A DNA stretch of 64,000 bases, from contig NZ_LIPG01000005.1 of NCBI RefSeq assembly GCF_001905505.1, positions 411,544-475,543 of the forward strand, read 5' to 3'. Shown here piece by piece: positions 35,250 through 42,949 of the stretch. This DNA is from Streptomyces sp. CB02058 (GTDB taxonomy: Bacteria; Actinomycetota; Actinomycetes; Streptomycetales; Streptomycetaceae). How positions within the stretch are numbered: the stretch's first letter is position 1; each line of letters opens with the position of its first letter. The position numbers and the translations under genes are program-made. The notes beneath the pieces were generated by a model. It had not been told where the DNA came from. It worked only from the letters and a program-made list of their open reading frames with translations, and did no database searches.

Positions 35250-36278
35250 CTACTGCACCAGGCTCGCCAGCTCGTTCTCACGCTGGGCCACATCGGCCAG
35301 AAGCTTCTCGCCGATGTCGTCGAGCAGCCGGTCGGGGTCGTCCGGCGCCATCCTCAGCATCGAGCCGATCGCGCTCTCCTCCAGCTCCTGCGCCAGGACG
35401 GTGAGCAGTTCCTTGCGACGGCTCAGCCACTCCAGCCGTGCGTAGAGCTCGTCGCTCTCGCTCAGCCGTAGTTCCGGCGCCACCGGGCCCGCGGCCCACT
35501 CGGCAGCCAGCTCCTTGAGCAGCGCCACGTCGCCACGTCCGTAGGCGGCGTTCACACGGGCGATGAACTCGTCCCGGCGGGTCCGCTCCTTCTCGTCCGG
35601 CGCGAGATCCGGATGTGCCTGGCGGGCCAGCTCCCGGTAGAGCTTGCGCGCCTCCTCGCTCGGCCTGACCCTCTTCGGCGGCCGGACAGGCTGCTCGGTG
35701 AGCATCGCCGAGGCCTCCGGCGAGAGCCCGTCGGAGTCCATCCAGTCGTGGAAGAGCTCGTCGACGCCGGGCATCGGCATGACGATCGCCCGCGCCTCCT
35801 GCGCCTTGCGCAGATCCTCCGGATCGCCGGTCTTCGCGGCCCGTGCCTCCGCGATCTGGGCATCCAGCTCGTCGAGTCGCGCGTACATCGGGCCGAGCTT
35901 CTGGTGGTGCAGCCGGGAGAAGTTCTCCACCTCGACCCGGAAGGTCTCCACCGCGATCTCGAATTCGATCAGCGCCTGCTCGGCCACCCGCACGGCCTTC
36001 GCGAGCCGCTCCTCGGGCCTGGGCTTGGCGGACTCACCCGCCGCCGCACCACCAGGCGTGTCACTGGAAGTCGTGTCACCGGAAGTACCGCCCTCCGCGC
36101 CACCGACGGCGGGGCTGGCATCGCCCGTGACGGCGCCGGGCTGCGGCACATCGTCCGGAGCCGTCCGCAGGTCGTCCCGGGACGTCTCCCGGGCGTGCTG
36201 CGGCTCTTCCTGCCGGTCCTGGTCCTGCCGGTCTTCGTCGTTCCGGGTGGTCGGCACCCCGGCGGCTTCGTGGGTCAC
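35250..36278 (-). CDS. J-domain-like coiled-coil protein
   Basis: A 342-aa protein. The acidic, disordered N-terminus (1-90) precedes a coiled-coil segment (about 90-165, AVRVAEQALIEFEIAVETF) and a J-domain-like region containing LYRELARQAHPDLAPDEKERTRRDEFI, with the HPD triad that stimulates DnaK ATPase in true J-proteins. The helix pattern after HPD (INAAYGRGDVALLKELAAEW) fits a DnaJ fold. A co-chaperone role is inferred. GTG 36278 lacks a ribosome site; TACGCT six bases upstream, as before spoU, suggests leaderless transcription. Confidence 0.75.
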   Translation of the reverse strand: MTHEAAGVPTTRNDEDRQDQDRQEEPQHARETSRDDLRTAPDDVPQPGAVTGDASPAVGGAEGGTSGDTTSSDTPGGAAAGESAKPRPEERLAKAVRVAEQALIEFEIAVETFRVEVENFSRLHHQKLGPMYARLDELDAQIAEARAAKTGDPEDLRKAQEARAIVMPMPGVDELFHDWMDSDGLSPEASAMLTEQPVRPPKRVRPSEEARKLYRELARQAHPDLAPDEKERTRRDEFIARVNAAYGRGDVALLKELAAEWAAGPVAPELRLSESDELYARLEWLSRRKELLTVLAQELEESAIGSMLRMAPDDPDRLLDDIGEKLLADVAQRENELASLVQ

Positions 36279-36337
36279 CCGTCCAGCGTATGGCCATGCC
36301 CAGAGGCATGAAGACACACGGTGCCCCCAAGACCCGC

Positions 36338-37795
36338 TCAGACTCCGAGCTCGGCGGCTATTCGCCCGGCCCGGACCGCCTTGAGGAGCTCGGCGTGGTC
36401 CGCTTCCGTCCTGTCCGCGTACGTCACGGCGAAATCGGCCACCGCCGCGTCCAGCTCGGTGTTCTTCCCGCAGTAGCCGGCGAGCAGCCTGGGGTCGGCA
36501 CTGTGCGCGTGGGCCCTGGCCAGCAGCGCGCCGGTCATCCGCCCGTAGTCGTCCACCTGGTCCGCGGCGAGGGCGGCCGGATCCACGCTGCCCTTGCGGT
36601 TCCTGAACTGGCGCACCTGGTACGGCCTGCCGTCGACCTCGGCCCAGCCGAGCAGTATGTCGCTGACGACCTGCATCCGCTTCTGCCCGAGCACCACCCT
36701 GCGCCCTTCGTGCACCACGTCGGGCACCTCGAAGCCCGCCTGCGGGAGATACGGGGCCAGCGCGGAGGGGCGGGCCTCCTTCACCTGGAGGACCAGCGGC
36801 TCACCGCGATGGTCGAGCAGCAGCACCACGTACGACCGGGTCCCCACGCTGCCCGTGCCGACCACCCGGAACGCCACATCGTGTATCGCGTAGCGGGCAA
36901 GCAGCGGGACCCTGTCCTCCGAGACCGTCCCGAGGTACCCCTCGAGCCCGGCCGCGACCGCCGCGGCCTCCGCGTCCGGCACCCTGCGCAGCACGGGCGG
37001 TGCGTCGACGAAGCGGCGGCCACCGTCCTCGCAGTCCTCGGTGGACCTGGCGGCGAAACGGGCGCTCGTGTTGTTGCGTGCCTTGGCGGAGACCCGCTCC
37101 AGCGTCCCCAGCAGGTCCCGCGCATCCGTGTGGGAGACGAGCTCCTCGTCGGCGATGGCGTTCCACGCGTCGAGTGCGGGCAGACCGGCCAGCAGACGCA
37201 TCGTGCGCCGATACGCGCCGACCGTGTCGTACGCGCCCTGCCGGCAGGTGTCCTCGTCCGCTCCCGCGACGCGTCCCGCGAGGACCAACGAGGTGGCGAG
37301 CCGCTTCAGATCCCACTCCCAGGGGCCGAAGACGGTCTCGTCGAAGTCGTTGAGATCGATGACCAGGCTGCCGCGCGCATCGCCGTACAGACCGAAATTG
37401 GCCGCGTGCGCGTCGCCGCAGAGCTGGGCGCCTATGCCGGTGACCGGCGTGCCCGTCAGGTCATGTGCCATGAGTCCGGCCGAACCGCGCAGAAAGGCGA
37501 AGGGCGTCGCGGCCATCCGCCCCACCCTTATGGGCGTCAGGCCCGGGACCCGGCCCCGGTTCGACTCCTCCACCGCCCGCACCGCGTCCGGCCTGTCCGC
37601 GGGCAGGGCGAGTGAACTGTGCGAGGACCTGGGGACCTTGAGCCTCAACGCCTTACCGGCCTCCTTCGGAGACACCGCAGCGGGCCCGAGCGTCCGCACC
37701 CCCGCCGGAACGCGGGGCGCGAAGCCGGGAACCACCGGAATGCGCCCGTCTCCCGCCGTCCGCTGCGCCGGCACCGTCGCCTCGACTTCGCCCAT
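36338..37795 (-). CDS. DUF2252 family protein (kinase-like fold)
   Basis: A 485-aa DUF2252 protein. Typical segments are PFAFLRGSAGLMAHDL, LCGDAHAANFGLYG (equivalent of the APH HGD loop) and VIDLNDFDETVFGPWEWDLKRL (metal-binding DFD), so it likely has a phosphotransferase-type fold; no substrate is known. ATG 37795 follows a GGGGGAGGCG site. The open frame continues upstream for hundreds of codons, but that part is antisense to other coding and is not used. The N-terminal 70 residues are less conserved-looking. Confidence 0.87.
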   Translation of the reverse strand: MGEVEATVPAQRTAGDGRIPVVPGFAPRVPAGVRTLGPAAVSPKEAGKALRLKVPRSSHSSLALPADRPDAVRAVEESNRGRVPGLTPIRVGRMAATPFAFLRGSAGLMAHDLTGTPVTGIGAQLCGDAHAANFGLYGDARGSLVIDLNDFDETVFGPWEWDLKRLATSLVLAGRVAGADEDTCRQGAYDTVGAYRRTMRLLAGLPALDAWNAIADEELVSHTDARDLLGTLERVSAKARNNTSARFAARSTEDCEDGGRRFVDAPPVLRRVPDAEAAAVAAGLEGYLGTVSEDRVPLLARYAIHDVAFRVVGTGSVGTRSYVVLLLDHRGEPLVLQVKEARPSALAPYLPQAGFEVPDVVHEGRRVVLGQKRMQVVSDILLGWAEVDGRPYQVRQFRNRKGSVDPAALAADQVDDYGRMTGALLARAHAHSADPRLLAGYCGKNTELDAAVADFAVTYADRTEADHAELLKAVRAGRIAAELGV

Positions 37796-37891
37796 GGAGC
37801 GTCGCCTCCCCCGCCCTCGTGCCGGCCGTTCCGTCCGACCAACATCAACTGCGGACGACCGTACAACTGTCCCGCCAGAGCCGTCTGCCCC

Positions 37892-37924
37892 TGTGGACAA
37901 CTCCGGCGGTCGGCCTGTGGACAA
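37892..37924. other. Pair of DnaA boxes
   Basis: TGTGGACAA (TTGTCCACA on the other strand) at 37892-37900 and 37916-37924, same orientation, 24 bp apart, in the 225-bp gap upstream of the DUF2252 gene. Confidence 0.65.
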
Positions 37925-38019
37925 CCTCTGAACCAGCAGAGCCCTCAGGCCGGCCCGCACCACCCGGGCCGGCCACACCGCGGGACCACGCCCCACAGCC
38001 AGGGCTGTCCGTGCGCCCG

Positions 38020-39096
38020 TCACACCCCGACCGCTTCCTCCATCTCCTCCTCGGCGCCGGCGGCCGACCGGGCGGCGGCCTCCACCGCGTGCGCCCGCGC
38101 AGCGGCCTCGCGGCGCCTCCTCGCCTCGGCCAGGCCCGCCACCCCCACGACGACCAGTCCGGCCACGAACCACAGGGCCAGCACCAGCACATGGCCGCCC
38201 AGCGCGTAGCCGCCGAAGTACACGTGGCTGCGCACTCCTTCGACGAAGCCCGCACCGTTCCAGAAGGCGTGCAGCGACCCGAAGAAGCCGGGCTGGAGCT
38301 CGGGCCGGAAGATGCCGCCGGAACTCGTGAAGTTGAGCATCACGAAGAGGAACATCACTCCGAGCGTCGTCCACCGCTTGAGGAAGGTGTGCAGCCCGAC
38401 GCCGATGAGCAGGATTCCCGCCGAGTACAGCCATGCCATCGCCCAGAGCCCGCCGAGTCCGTGGTCCACCAGGCCGAACACCGGCCCCGCGAAGGCCACA
38501 CCGATCAGGCTCACCACGAGCGAGGTGCCGAGGGCCAGAGCCGCCCTGATCCGCAGAGCCAGCACCGCGCCCGCGCCGCCGATCACGGCGACCGAGGCGT
38601 ACGAACCGATGCTGACCGCCACCAGCAGGAAGAAGATGCCCTGCCCCGTCGGATCGCCGTCCGCCGTGGGCGCGACGTCCGTGACCCGGAGAGGCTCTCC
38701 CTGTCCGGCCGCGACCTCGGTGAACACCTTCTGGACCACGGTGGCCGTGGTGTCCGACGACGCGCCCGCCACGATCAGCTCGGGGCTGCCGCCCGGCACG
38801 TAGGCGCCGTAACTCTGCTGCGTCCTCAGGTGGTCCACCGCACCGGCACGGTCGGCCACGGTACGCACGCTCAACCCACCGTCGCCCTTGTCCTGCAAGG
38901 TCTGCGCGAGCACCTGGGCACTCGCCCCCGAGCCGACCACGTCCACCCTCAGTTCGTGCGGCTCCGGGGCGTGGAAGGCCCCCAGGTAGGCGAGCCCCAT
39001 GCCGATGCACATCAGCAGCGGCGTGACGAGGTGACTGAGAACATGACGCAGCGCACCGGCGGTCGAGCCGGAGGCGGCACTCGGTCCTGCGGACAT
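38020..39096 (-). CDS. ABC-2/DUF3533-like membrane protein
   Basis: A 358-aa protein: one N-terminal helix (about 22-43), a 130-residue extracytoplasmic domain (HELRVDVVGSGASAQVLAQ ... APTADGDPTGQ), then five helices (about 165-330) and a charged Ala/Glu tail. This resembles YhgE/DUF3533 and ABC-2 permeases used in efflux or envelope stress, without an ATPase. GGAGGAG precedes ATG 39096. It is divergent from a marR gene that probably controls it via the TACAAC/GTTGTA operator. Confidence 0.8.
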   Translation of the reverse strand: MSAGPSAASGSTAGALRHVLSHLVTPLLMCIGMGLAYLGAFHAPEPHELRVDVVGSGASAQVLAQTLQDKGDGGLSVRTVADRAGAVDHLRTQQSYGAYVPGGSPELIVAGASSDTTATVVQKVFTEVAAGQGEPLRVTDVAPTADGDPTGQGIFFLLVAVSIGSYASVAVIGGAGAVLALRIRAALALGTSLVVSLIGVAFAGPVFGLVDHGLGGLWAMAWLYSAGILLIGVGLHTFLKRWTTLGVMFLFVMLNFTSSGGIFRPELQPGFFGSLHAFWNGAGFVEGVRSHVYFGGYALGGHVLVLALWFVAGLVVVGVAGLAEARRRREAAARAHAVEAAARSAAGAEEEMEEAVGV

Positions 39097-39124
39097 TTCG
39101 ACGACTCCTCCAATGGTTGGCTTT

Positions 39125-39155
39125 TACAACTCCTACACTTGTTGTAGCATACAAC
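39125..39155. promoter_or_regulatory. MarR-type operator with three half-sites
   Basis: TACAAC at 39125-39130, GTTGTA at 39141-39146 and TACAAC at 39150-39155. The last two form a perfect palindrome with a 3-bp centre (GCA); the first two form another dyad with 10-bp spacing. The AT-rich region lies between the divergent membrane-protein and marR genes. Confidence 0.72.
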
Positions 39156-39178
39156 TAAAGTCCGGGAAGGTGATTCAC

Positions 39179-39631
39179 ATGGCAGACGCCCCCCAGGAGC
39201 GCGAGGAATCGCTGGATGTCATCCAGCGCGAGCTGACGGCCTTCGCACGCCGCGCTCGCGCCGCAGCGGCGCGGCTCCACCCGGATCTGCCGCTGGTCTC
39301 GTACACGCTGCTCGCCCACATCGAACACCAGCACGGATGCCGCGCGACCGATCTGGCGGCGCACTACATGCTGGACAAGTCCACGGTCAGCCGGCAGGTG
39401 GCCGCCCTGGAGAAGCTCGGCCTGGTCGAACGCCACCCGGACCCGGACGACCAGCGCATCCAGGTGCTGCACCCCACGGCCGCCGGGACCGAGGCTCTCG
39501 CCTCGACCCACGCCAGCCGCCGGGCCGCCTATCGGGACCGCCTCGGCGCATGGTCGTCGGACGACCTCGCGCAGTTCGCGGAGTACCTGCTGCGCTACAA
39601 CTCGACGGGCGAGGACACCACCGCCCGCTAG
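39179..39631 (+). CDS. MarR-family transcriptional regulator
   Basis: A 150-aa MarR protein; the winged helix (YTLLAHIEHQHGCRATDLAA, LDKSTVSRQVAALEKLGLVE, DPDDQRIQVLHPT) is complete. It likely represses itself and the divergent membrane-protein gene. The ATG is preceded by GGGAAGG. The C-terminal helices form the dimer interface. Confidence 0.9.
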   Translation: MADAPQEREESLDVIQRELTAFARRARAAAARLHPDLPLVSYTLLAHIEHQHGCRATDLAAHYMLDKSTVSRQVAALEKLGLVERHPDPDDQRIQVLHPTAAGTEALASTHASRRAAYRDRLGAWSSDDLAQFAEYLLRYNSTGEDTTAR

Positions 39632-39637
39632 ACACCC

Positions 39638-39655
39638 GCCCGCGCGACCGCGGGC
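39638..39655. terminator. Short hairpin between convergent regulators
   Basis: A perfect 7-bp GC stem (39638-39644 with 39649-39655), loop CGAC, between the marR and hxlR stops. Confidence 0.55.
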
Positions 39656-39664
39656 CGGCTGCGG

Positions 39665-40009
39665 TCAGCAGCCCCCGGACTCCCCGAGATACACGTTCGC
39701 CCACTTACCCAGCTCGTCCAGCGCGGGCCCCATGGCGGTACCGGCCTCCGTGAGGCGGTAGGAAACCCGCAGCGGGGGCCCTTCGTCCACCTCGCGCACC
39801 ACGAGACCTGCCGCCCCCAGCTCGGTGAGCCGGTCCGAGAGCATGCGCTCGCTGATACCCGGAACCGCTCGGCGCAGTTCCGCGAAGTGCACGGGCTGCC
39901 GCATCAGCACCGAGACGATCGGACCGGTCCAGCGCTTCCCGAACAGCTCGAAGACGCGGGTGATCCCCACATCGACCTGCCGACAGGACTGCTCGCTGTG
40001 TTCCGCCAT
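39665..40009 (-). CDS. HxlR-family transcriptional regulator
   Basis: A 114-aa winged-helix protein: Cys near the N-terminus (QSCRQVD), GKRWTGPIVSVLMRQPVHFAELRR, GISERMLSDRLTELGAAGLV and YRLTEAGTAM. An N-terminal cysteine in HxlR proteins often senses aldehydes, quinones or oxidants. It is divergent from a flavin reductase gene, the usual target of such sensors. ATG 40009 follows GGGGG. Confidence 0.9.
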   Translation of the reverse strand: MAEHSEQSCRQVDVGITRVFELFGKRWTGPIVSVLMRQPVHFAELRRAVPGISERMLSDRLTELGAAGLVVREVDEGPPLRVSYRLTEAGTAMGPALDELGKWANVYLGESGGC

Positions 40010-40040
40010 GCCCCCAGAGTACTGCGCCACCGTGCGGGAC

Positions 40041-40069
40041 TTATTAAAAGTAAGGGACTGTGTTAATAA
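40041..40069. promoter_or_regulatory. AT-rich dyad between hxlR and the flavin reductase
   Basis: TTATTAA (40041-40047) and TTAATAA (40063-40069) are inverted repeats 15 bp apart in one of the most AT-rich stretches of the window; a candidate HxlR operator overlapping divergent promoters. Confidence 0.5.
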
Positions 40070-40166
40070 TAGGTACGTACTGAAATTCAGGGCTGGTCCT
40101 GCCGTGCACGTCACCTCCCCATGACATACGCGCAGATCTGCCCGCCCGAGCCCCCCGGAGACCCCC

Positions 40167-40778
40167 ATGACCACGCTCCTCCACCTCGACTCCGCCGTCT
40201 TTCCCCAGGGCTCCACGTCCCGCGATGTCACCGCAGCGTTCGTCACGGCCTGGCGCGAGCAGCACCCTGAGGGCCGTGTCGTGTACCGCGACCTCGCCGC
40301 GGAACCCCTTCCCCACCTGAACGCCTCATCCGCGGCCGCCGGCGCCGAGGACGCACTGCGCGGGGAGCTGGCCGCCGAGCTGGCCGACGCGGACGCCGTG
40401 CTCATCGGCGCACCGATGTACAACTTCTCGATCCCGTCCACCCTCAAGGCCTGGCTGGACCAGGTGATCATCGTCGGCCACAACTCCGGCCCCGACGGCC
40501 CTGTCGCCGGCAAGCCCGTCACGATCGTGGCGAGCCGAGGCGGTTCGTACGCCCCCGGAACCCCCCGGGAGGACTTCGAGTTCGTCCAGAACTACCTGGA
40601 GAAGGTGCTCACGGGCATGCTGGGCGCGGAGGTCGATTTCATCGTCCCGGAGCTGACGCTGGCCCATTCACAGCCCTCGATGGCCGAACTCATCCCGCTC
40701 GCCGACGCGTCCCGCGCCCAGGCGTTCACCGACGCCACAGAGAAGGCCAAGGCCCTGGCGGCCCGCTTCGCGGCCTGA
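40167..40778 (+). CDS. FMN-dependent NADH:quinone oxidoreductase / azoreductase
   Basis: A 203-aa flavodoxin-like reductase of the AzoR type: N-terminal LHLDSAVFPQGSTSR phosphate loop, GAPMYNFSIPSTLKAWLDQV flavin loop and ASRGGSY. AzoR enzymes do two-electron reduction of quinones and azo dyes and relieve thiol stress. With the adjacent HxlR gene it makes a small electrophile-response module. GGAG precedes the ATG. Confidence 0.9.
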   Translation: MTTLLHLDSAVFPQGSTSRDVTAAFVTAWREQHPEGRVVYRDLAAEPLPHLNASSAAAGAEDALRGELAAELADADAVLIGAPMYNFSIPSTLKAWLDQVIIVGHNSGPDGPVAGKPVTIVASRGGSYAPGTPREDFEFVQNYLEKVLTGMLGAEVDFIVPELTLAHSQPSMAELIPLADASRAQAFTDATEKAKALAARFAA

Positions 40779-40809
40779 AGGCCGGAGACACGCACCCGGA
40801 TGTCCCGCC

Positions 40810-40829
40810 GGGCGCCCCACAAGGCGCCC
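40810..40829 (+). terminator. Hairpin after azoreductase
   Basis: GGGCGCC (40810-40816) pairs with GGCGCCC (40823-40829) around a 6-nt loop. Confidence 0.6.
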
Positions 40830-40863
40830 GGTCACCAAACACCCTGATTGGTACGCATCCGAC

Positions 40864-40877
40864 GTTTCACGTGAAAC
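40864..40877. other. parS site (ParB binding)
   Basis: Exact GTTTCACGTGAAAC in intergenic DNA between the azoreductase gene and tRNA-Leu. Confidence 0.95.
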
Positions 40878-40959
40878 AGAAGCCACCCTCGCCCAGCAGC
40901 GGCGGGACGGCCTCCCGAGATTCACAGCCACTCACAGGACCATCGGGCCCGCACAACGA

Positions 40960-40997
40960 AGAACCCCCGCACCGGATCTCTCCGGTGCGGGGGTTCT
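40960..40997 (-). terminator. Terminator of tRNA-Leu
   Basis: A perfect 16-bp stem (40960-40975 with 40982-40997), 6-nt loop, 38 nt downstream of the tRNA 3' end on the minus strand. Confidence 0.85.
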
Positions 40998-41035
40998 GTC
41001 GAACCAACCCGACAATCGCAAGCGACTGCCTGTTG

Positions 41036-41118
41036 TGCGCGAGGGGGGATTTGAACCCCCACGTCCCTAAGGACACTGGCACCTGAAGCCAGCGCGTCTG
41101 CCGTTCCGCCACTCGCGC
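41036..41118 (-). tRNA. tRNA-Leu (anticodon CAG)
   Basis: Read on the minus strand: acceptor GCGCGAG pairs with CTCGCGC, discriminator A, anticodon stem CTGGC/GCCAG with loop TTCAGGT (CAG), a long class II variable arm (GTGTCCTTAGGGAC), and T arm GGGGGTTCAAATCCCCC. CCA is not encoded. It is the main decoder of CTG, the commonest leucine codon in this genome type. Confidence 0.97.
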
Positions 41119-41433
41119 ATGAGTGGTGTTTTCAGACTCTCTCACCGTGTGGTGCGAGCGCCTGGCGACATCCGGAAGATTAGCACGCTGGACAGGGTGG
41201 ATTCACATCCGTTGTTTCGCGGGACCCACGAGGGGAACCGGGAACGCGGGAAGCCCGGCCCCACTCCTCCTGAGTGCACCCGGAGTGCGGGACACTGTCA
41301 GGAGGCCACCTCTACGATCCGTGTGAGGGGTGACACTCATCCACAGTGCAGACAAGGGGAACCAGCCGATTTCCCGACGCGTGGATACGATCAGTAAGCA
41401 GTACAGGGATGACGACACCGGAGGAGGTGCCCC
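41119..41433. other. Gene-free region upstream of fhaA
   Basis: About 315 bp expected to hold the tRNA-Leu promoter (minus strand) and the promoter of the fhaA operon (plus strand). A relaxed DnaA-box match TCATCCACA is at 41337-41345. TACGAT at 41385-41390, about 45 nt before fhaA, is a possible -10 box. No gene is seen. Confidence 0.5.
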
Positions 41434-42294
41434 ATGGGAGTCATGAAGCGTTTCGAGCAGCGTCTCGAAGGTCTGGTCAACGGCACCTTCGCCAAAGTCT
41501 TCAAGTCCGAGGTGCAGCCGGTCGAGATCGCGGGCGCCCTCCAGCGCGAGTGCGACAACAACGCGACGATCTGGAACCGCGAGCGGACCGTGGTGCCGAA
41601 CGACTTCATCGTCGAACTCAGCACCCCCGACTACGAGCGCCTCAGCCCGTACTCCGGACAGCTCGGTGACGAGCTGGCCGGTCTCGTGCGCGACTACGCC
41701 AAGCAGCAGCGGTACACCTTCATGGGGCCGATCAAGGTCCACCTGGAGAAGGCCGACGACCTCGACACGGGTCTCTACCGCGTACGCAGCCGGACCTTGG
41801 CGTCGAGTTCGTCACAGCAGCAGGGCCCGCAGGGCGGCCCTGCTCCCCACGCCCAGCCGAACCGGCCCGCCCCGCAGGGACAGGGCGGTTACGGCTACCC
41901 GCCGTCCTCCGCTCCGCCCATGCCCGCGGCTCCGCCGCCCGGCTCGGGGCGTCCGGGAGGACCTTCCAGCGACTGGCGCCAGCCCGCCGCCTCCGGCGCC
42001 ATGCCGGACGCCCAGGTACGGCGCTGGATCGAGATCAACGGCACCCGCCATCAGATCTCCCGCCCGACGTTGGTGATGGGACGAAGCACCGACGCCGACG
42101 TGCGGATCGACGACCCCGGCGTCTCGCGCCGGCACTGTGAGATCCGGACCGGAACGCCCTCGACGATCCAGGATCTCGGGTCCACCAACGGCATCGTGGT
42201 GGACGGGCAGCACACCACCCGCGCTACGCTCCGCGACGGCTCGCGGATCGTCGTGGGCAGCACCACCATCGTTTACCGGCAAGCCGAAGGGTGA
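41434..42294 (+). CDS. fhaA: FHA-domain protein FhaA (DUF3662-FHA)
   Basis: A 286-aa protein. The N-terminal DUF3662 domain (about 1-120, RFEQRLEGLVNGTFAKVFKS) is joined by a Pro/Gln/Gly linker to a C-terminal FHA domain (about 200-286; VMGRSTDADVRIDDPGVSRRHCEI, LGSTNGIVVDG), which binds phosphothreonine. In mycobacteria FhaA binds the phosphorylated MviN pseudokinase domain and restrains peptidoglycan synthesis at poles. GGAGGAGGTG precedes the ATG. First gene of the growth operon that ends with pknB. Confidence 0.95.
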   Translation: MGVMKRFEQRLEGLVNGTFAKVFKSEVQPVEIAGALQRECDNNATIWNRERTVVPNDFIVELSTPDYERLSPYSGQLGDELAGLVRDYAKQQRYTFMGPIKVHLEKADDLDTGLYRVRSRTLASSSSQQQGPQGGPAPHAQPNRPAPQGQGGYGYPPSSAPPMPAAPPPGSGRPGGPSSDWRQPAASGAMPDAQVRRWIEINGTRHQISRPTLVMGRSTDADVRIDDPGVSRRHCEIRTGTPSTIQDLGSTNGIVVDGQHTTRATLRDGSRIVVGSTTIVYRQAEG

Positions 42295-42304
42295 AGCGGG
42301 GGCA

Positions 42305-42820
42305 ATGTCAGAGCTGACCCTGACGGTCATGCGGCTAGGTTTCCTGGCTGTTCTGTGGCTATTCGTAATCGTGGCCGTCCAGGTCATTCGCAGCGACCTG
42401 TTCGGTACGCGCGTCACGCAGCGCGGCTCACGCCGCACTGCCGGTGACGCCCGCCCGCAGCAAGGTCGCCAACAGCAGGCGGCGCCGCCTCAGCAGCGCC
42501 AGCAGTCCGGGCGCCAGCGCCGCGGAGCACCCACCAAGCTGGTCGTCTCCGAGGGCTCGCTCACCGGCACCACCGTCACGCTCCAGGGCCAGACCATCAC
42601 CCTGGGCCGGGCGCACGATTCAACGATCGTGCTGGATGACGACTACGCCTCCAGCAGGCATGCCAGGATCTACCCGGACCGTGACGGCCAGTGGATCGTC
42701 GAGGATCTCGGGTCCACCAACGGCACCTATCTCGACCGGACCCGGCTCACCACCCCGACACCTGTTCCGCTGGGCGCGCCGATCCGCATCGGCAAGACCG
42801 TCATCGAGCTGCGGAAGTAG
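42305..42820 (+). CDS. fhaB: FHA-domain protein FhaB (FipA partner type)
   Basis: A 171-aa protein: an N-terminal membrane helix (about 10-27, LGFLAVLWLFVIVAVQVI), a Gln/Arg linker and an FHA domain (about 90-170; LGRAHDSTIVLDDDYASSRHARI, LGSTNGTYLD). It contains a Thr-rich segment (GSLTGTTVTL) at the FHA edge. It is probably a membrane-tethered phospho-Thr reader for PknB. ATG 42305, 10 nt after fhaA, has a short GGGGG site. Confidence 0.94.
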   Translation: MSELTLTVMRLGFLAVLWLFVIVAVQVIRSDLFGTRVTQRGSRRTAGDARPQQGRQQQAAPPQQRQQSGRQRRGAPTKLVVSEGSLTGTTVTLQGQTITLGRAHDSTIVLDDDYASSRHARIYPDRDGQWIVEDLGSTNGTYLDRTRLTTPTPVPLGAPIRIGKTVIELRK

Positions 42821-42949
42821 TACGACAATGAGCGAGCGGAGCGAGCGAGCCGCGGCGGTCCTGACGAAGGACCCTGCCGGGCTCCCGACCGGAGGGTGGG
42901 CAGTGTGGCTCGAGACCGGCTGTACCCCGAACCGACGGGTGAGGTGCGC

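Noticed and set aside
37796..39154. N-terminal part of the long frame upstream of DUF2252
   Set aside because: The stretch is out of register with, and on the same strand as, the real membrane-protein gene 38020-39096; ATG 37795 has a good ribosome site and fits family length.
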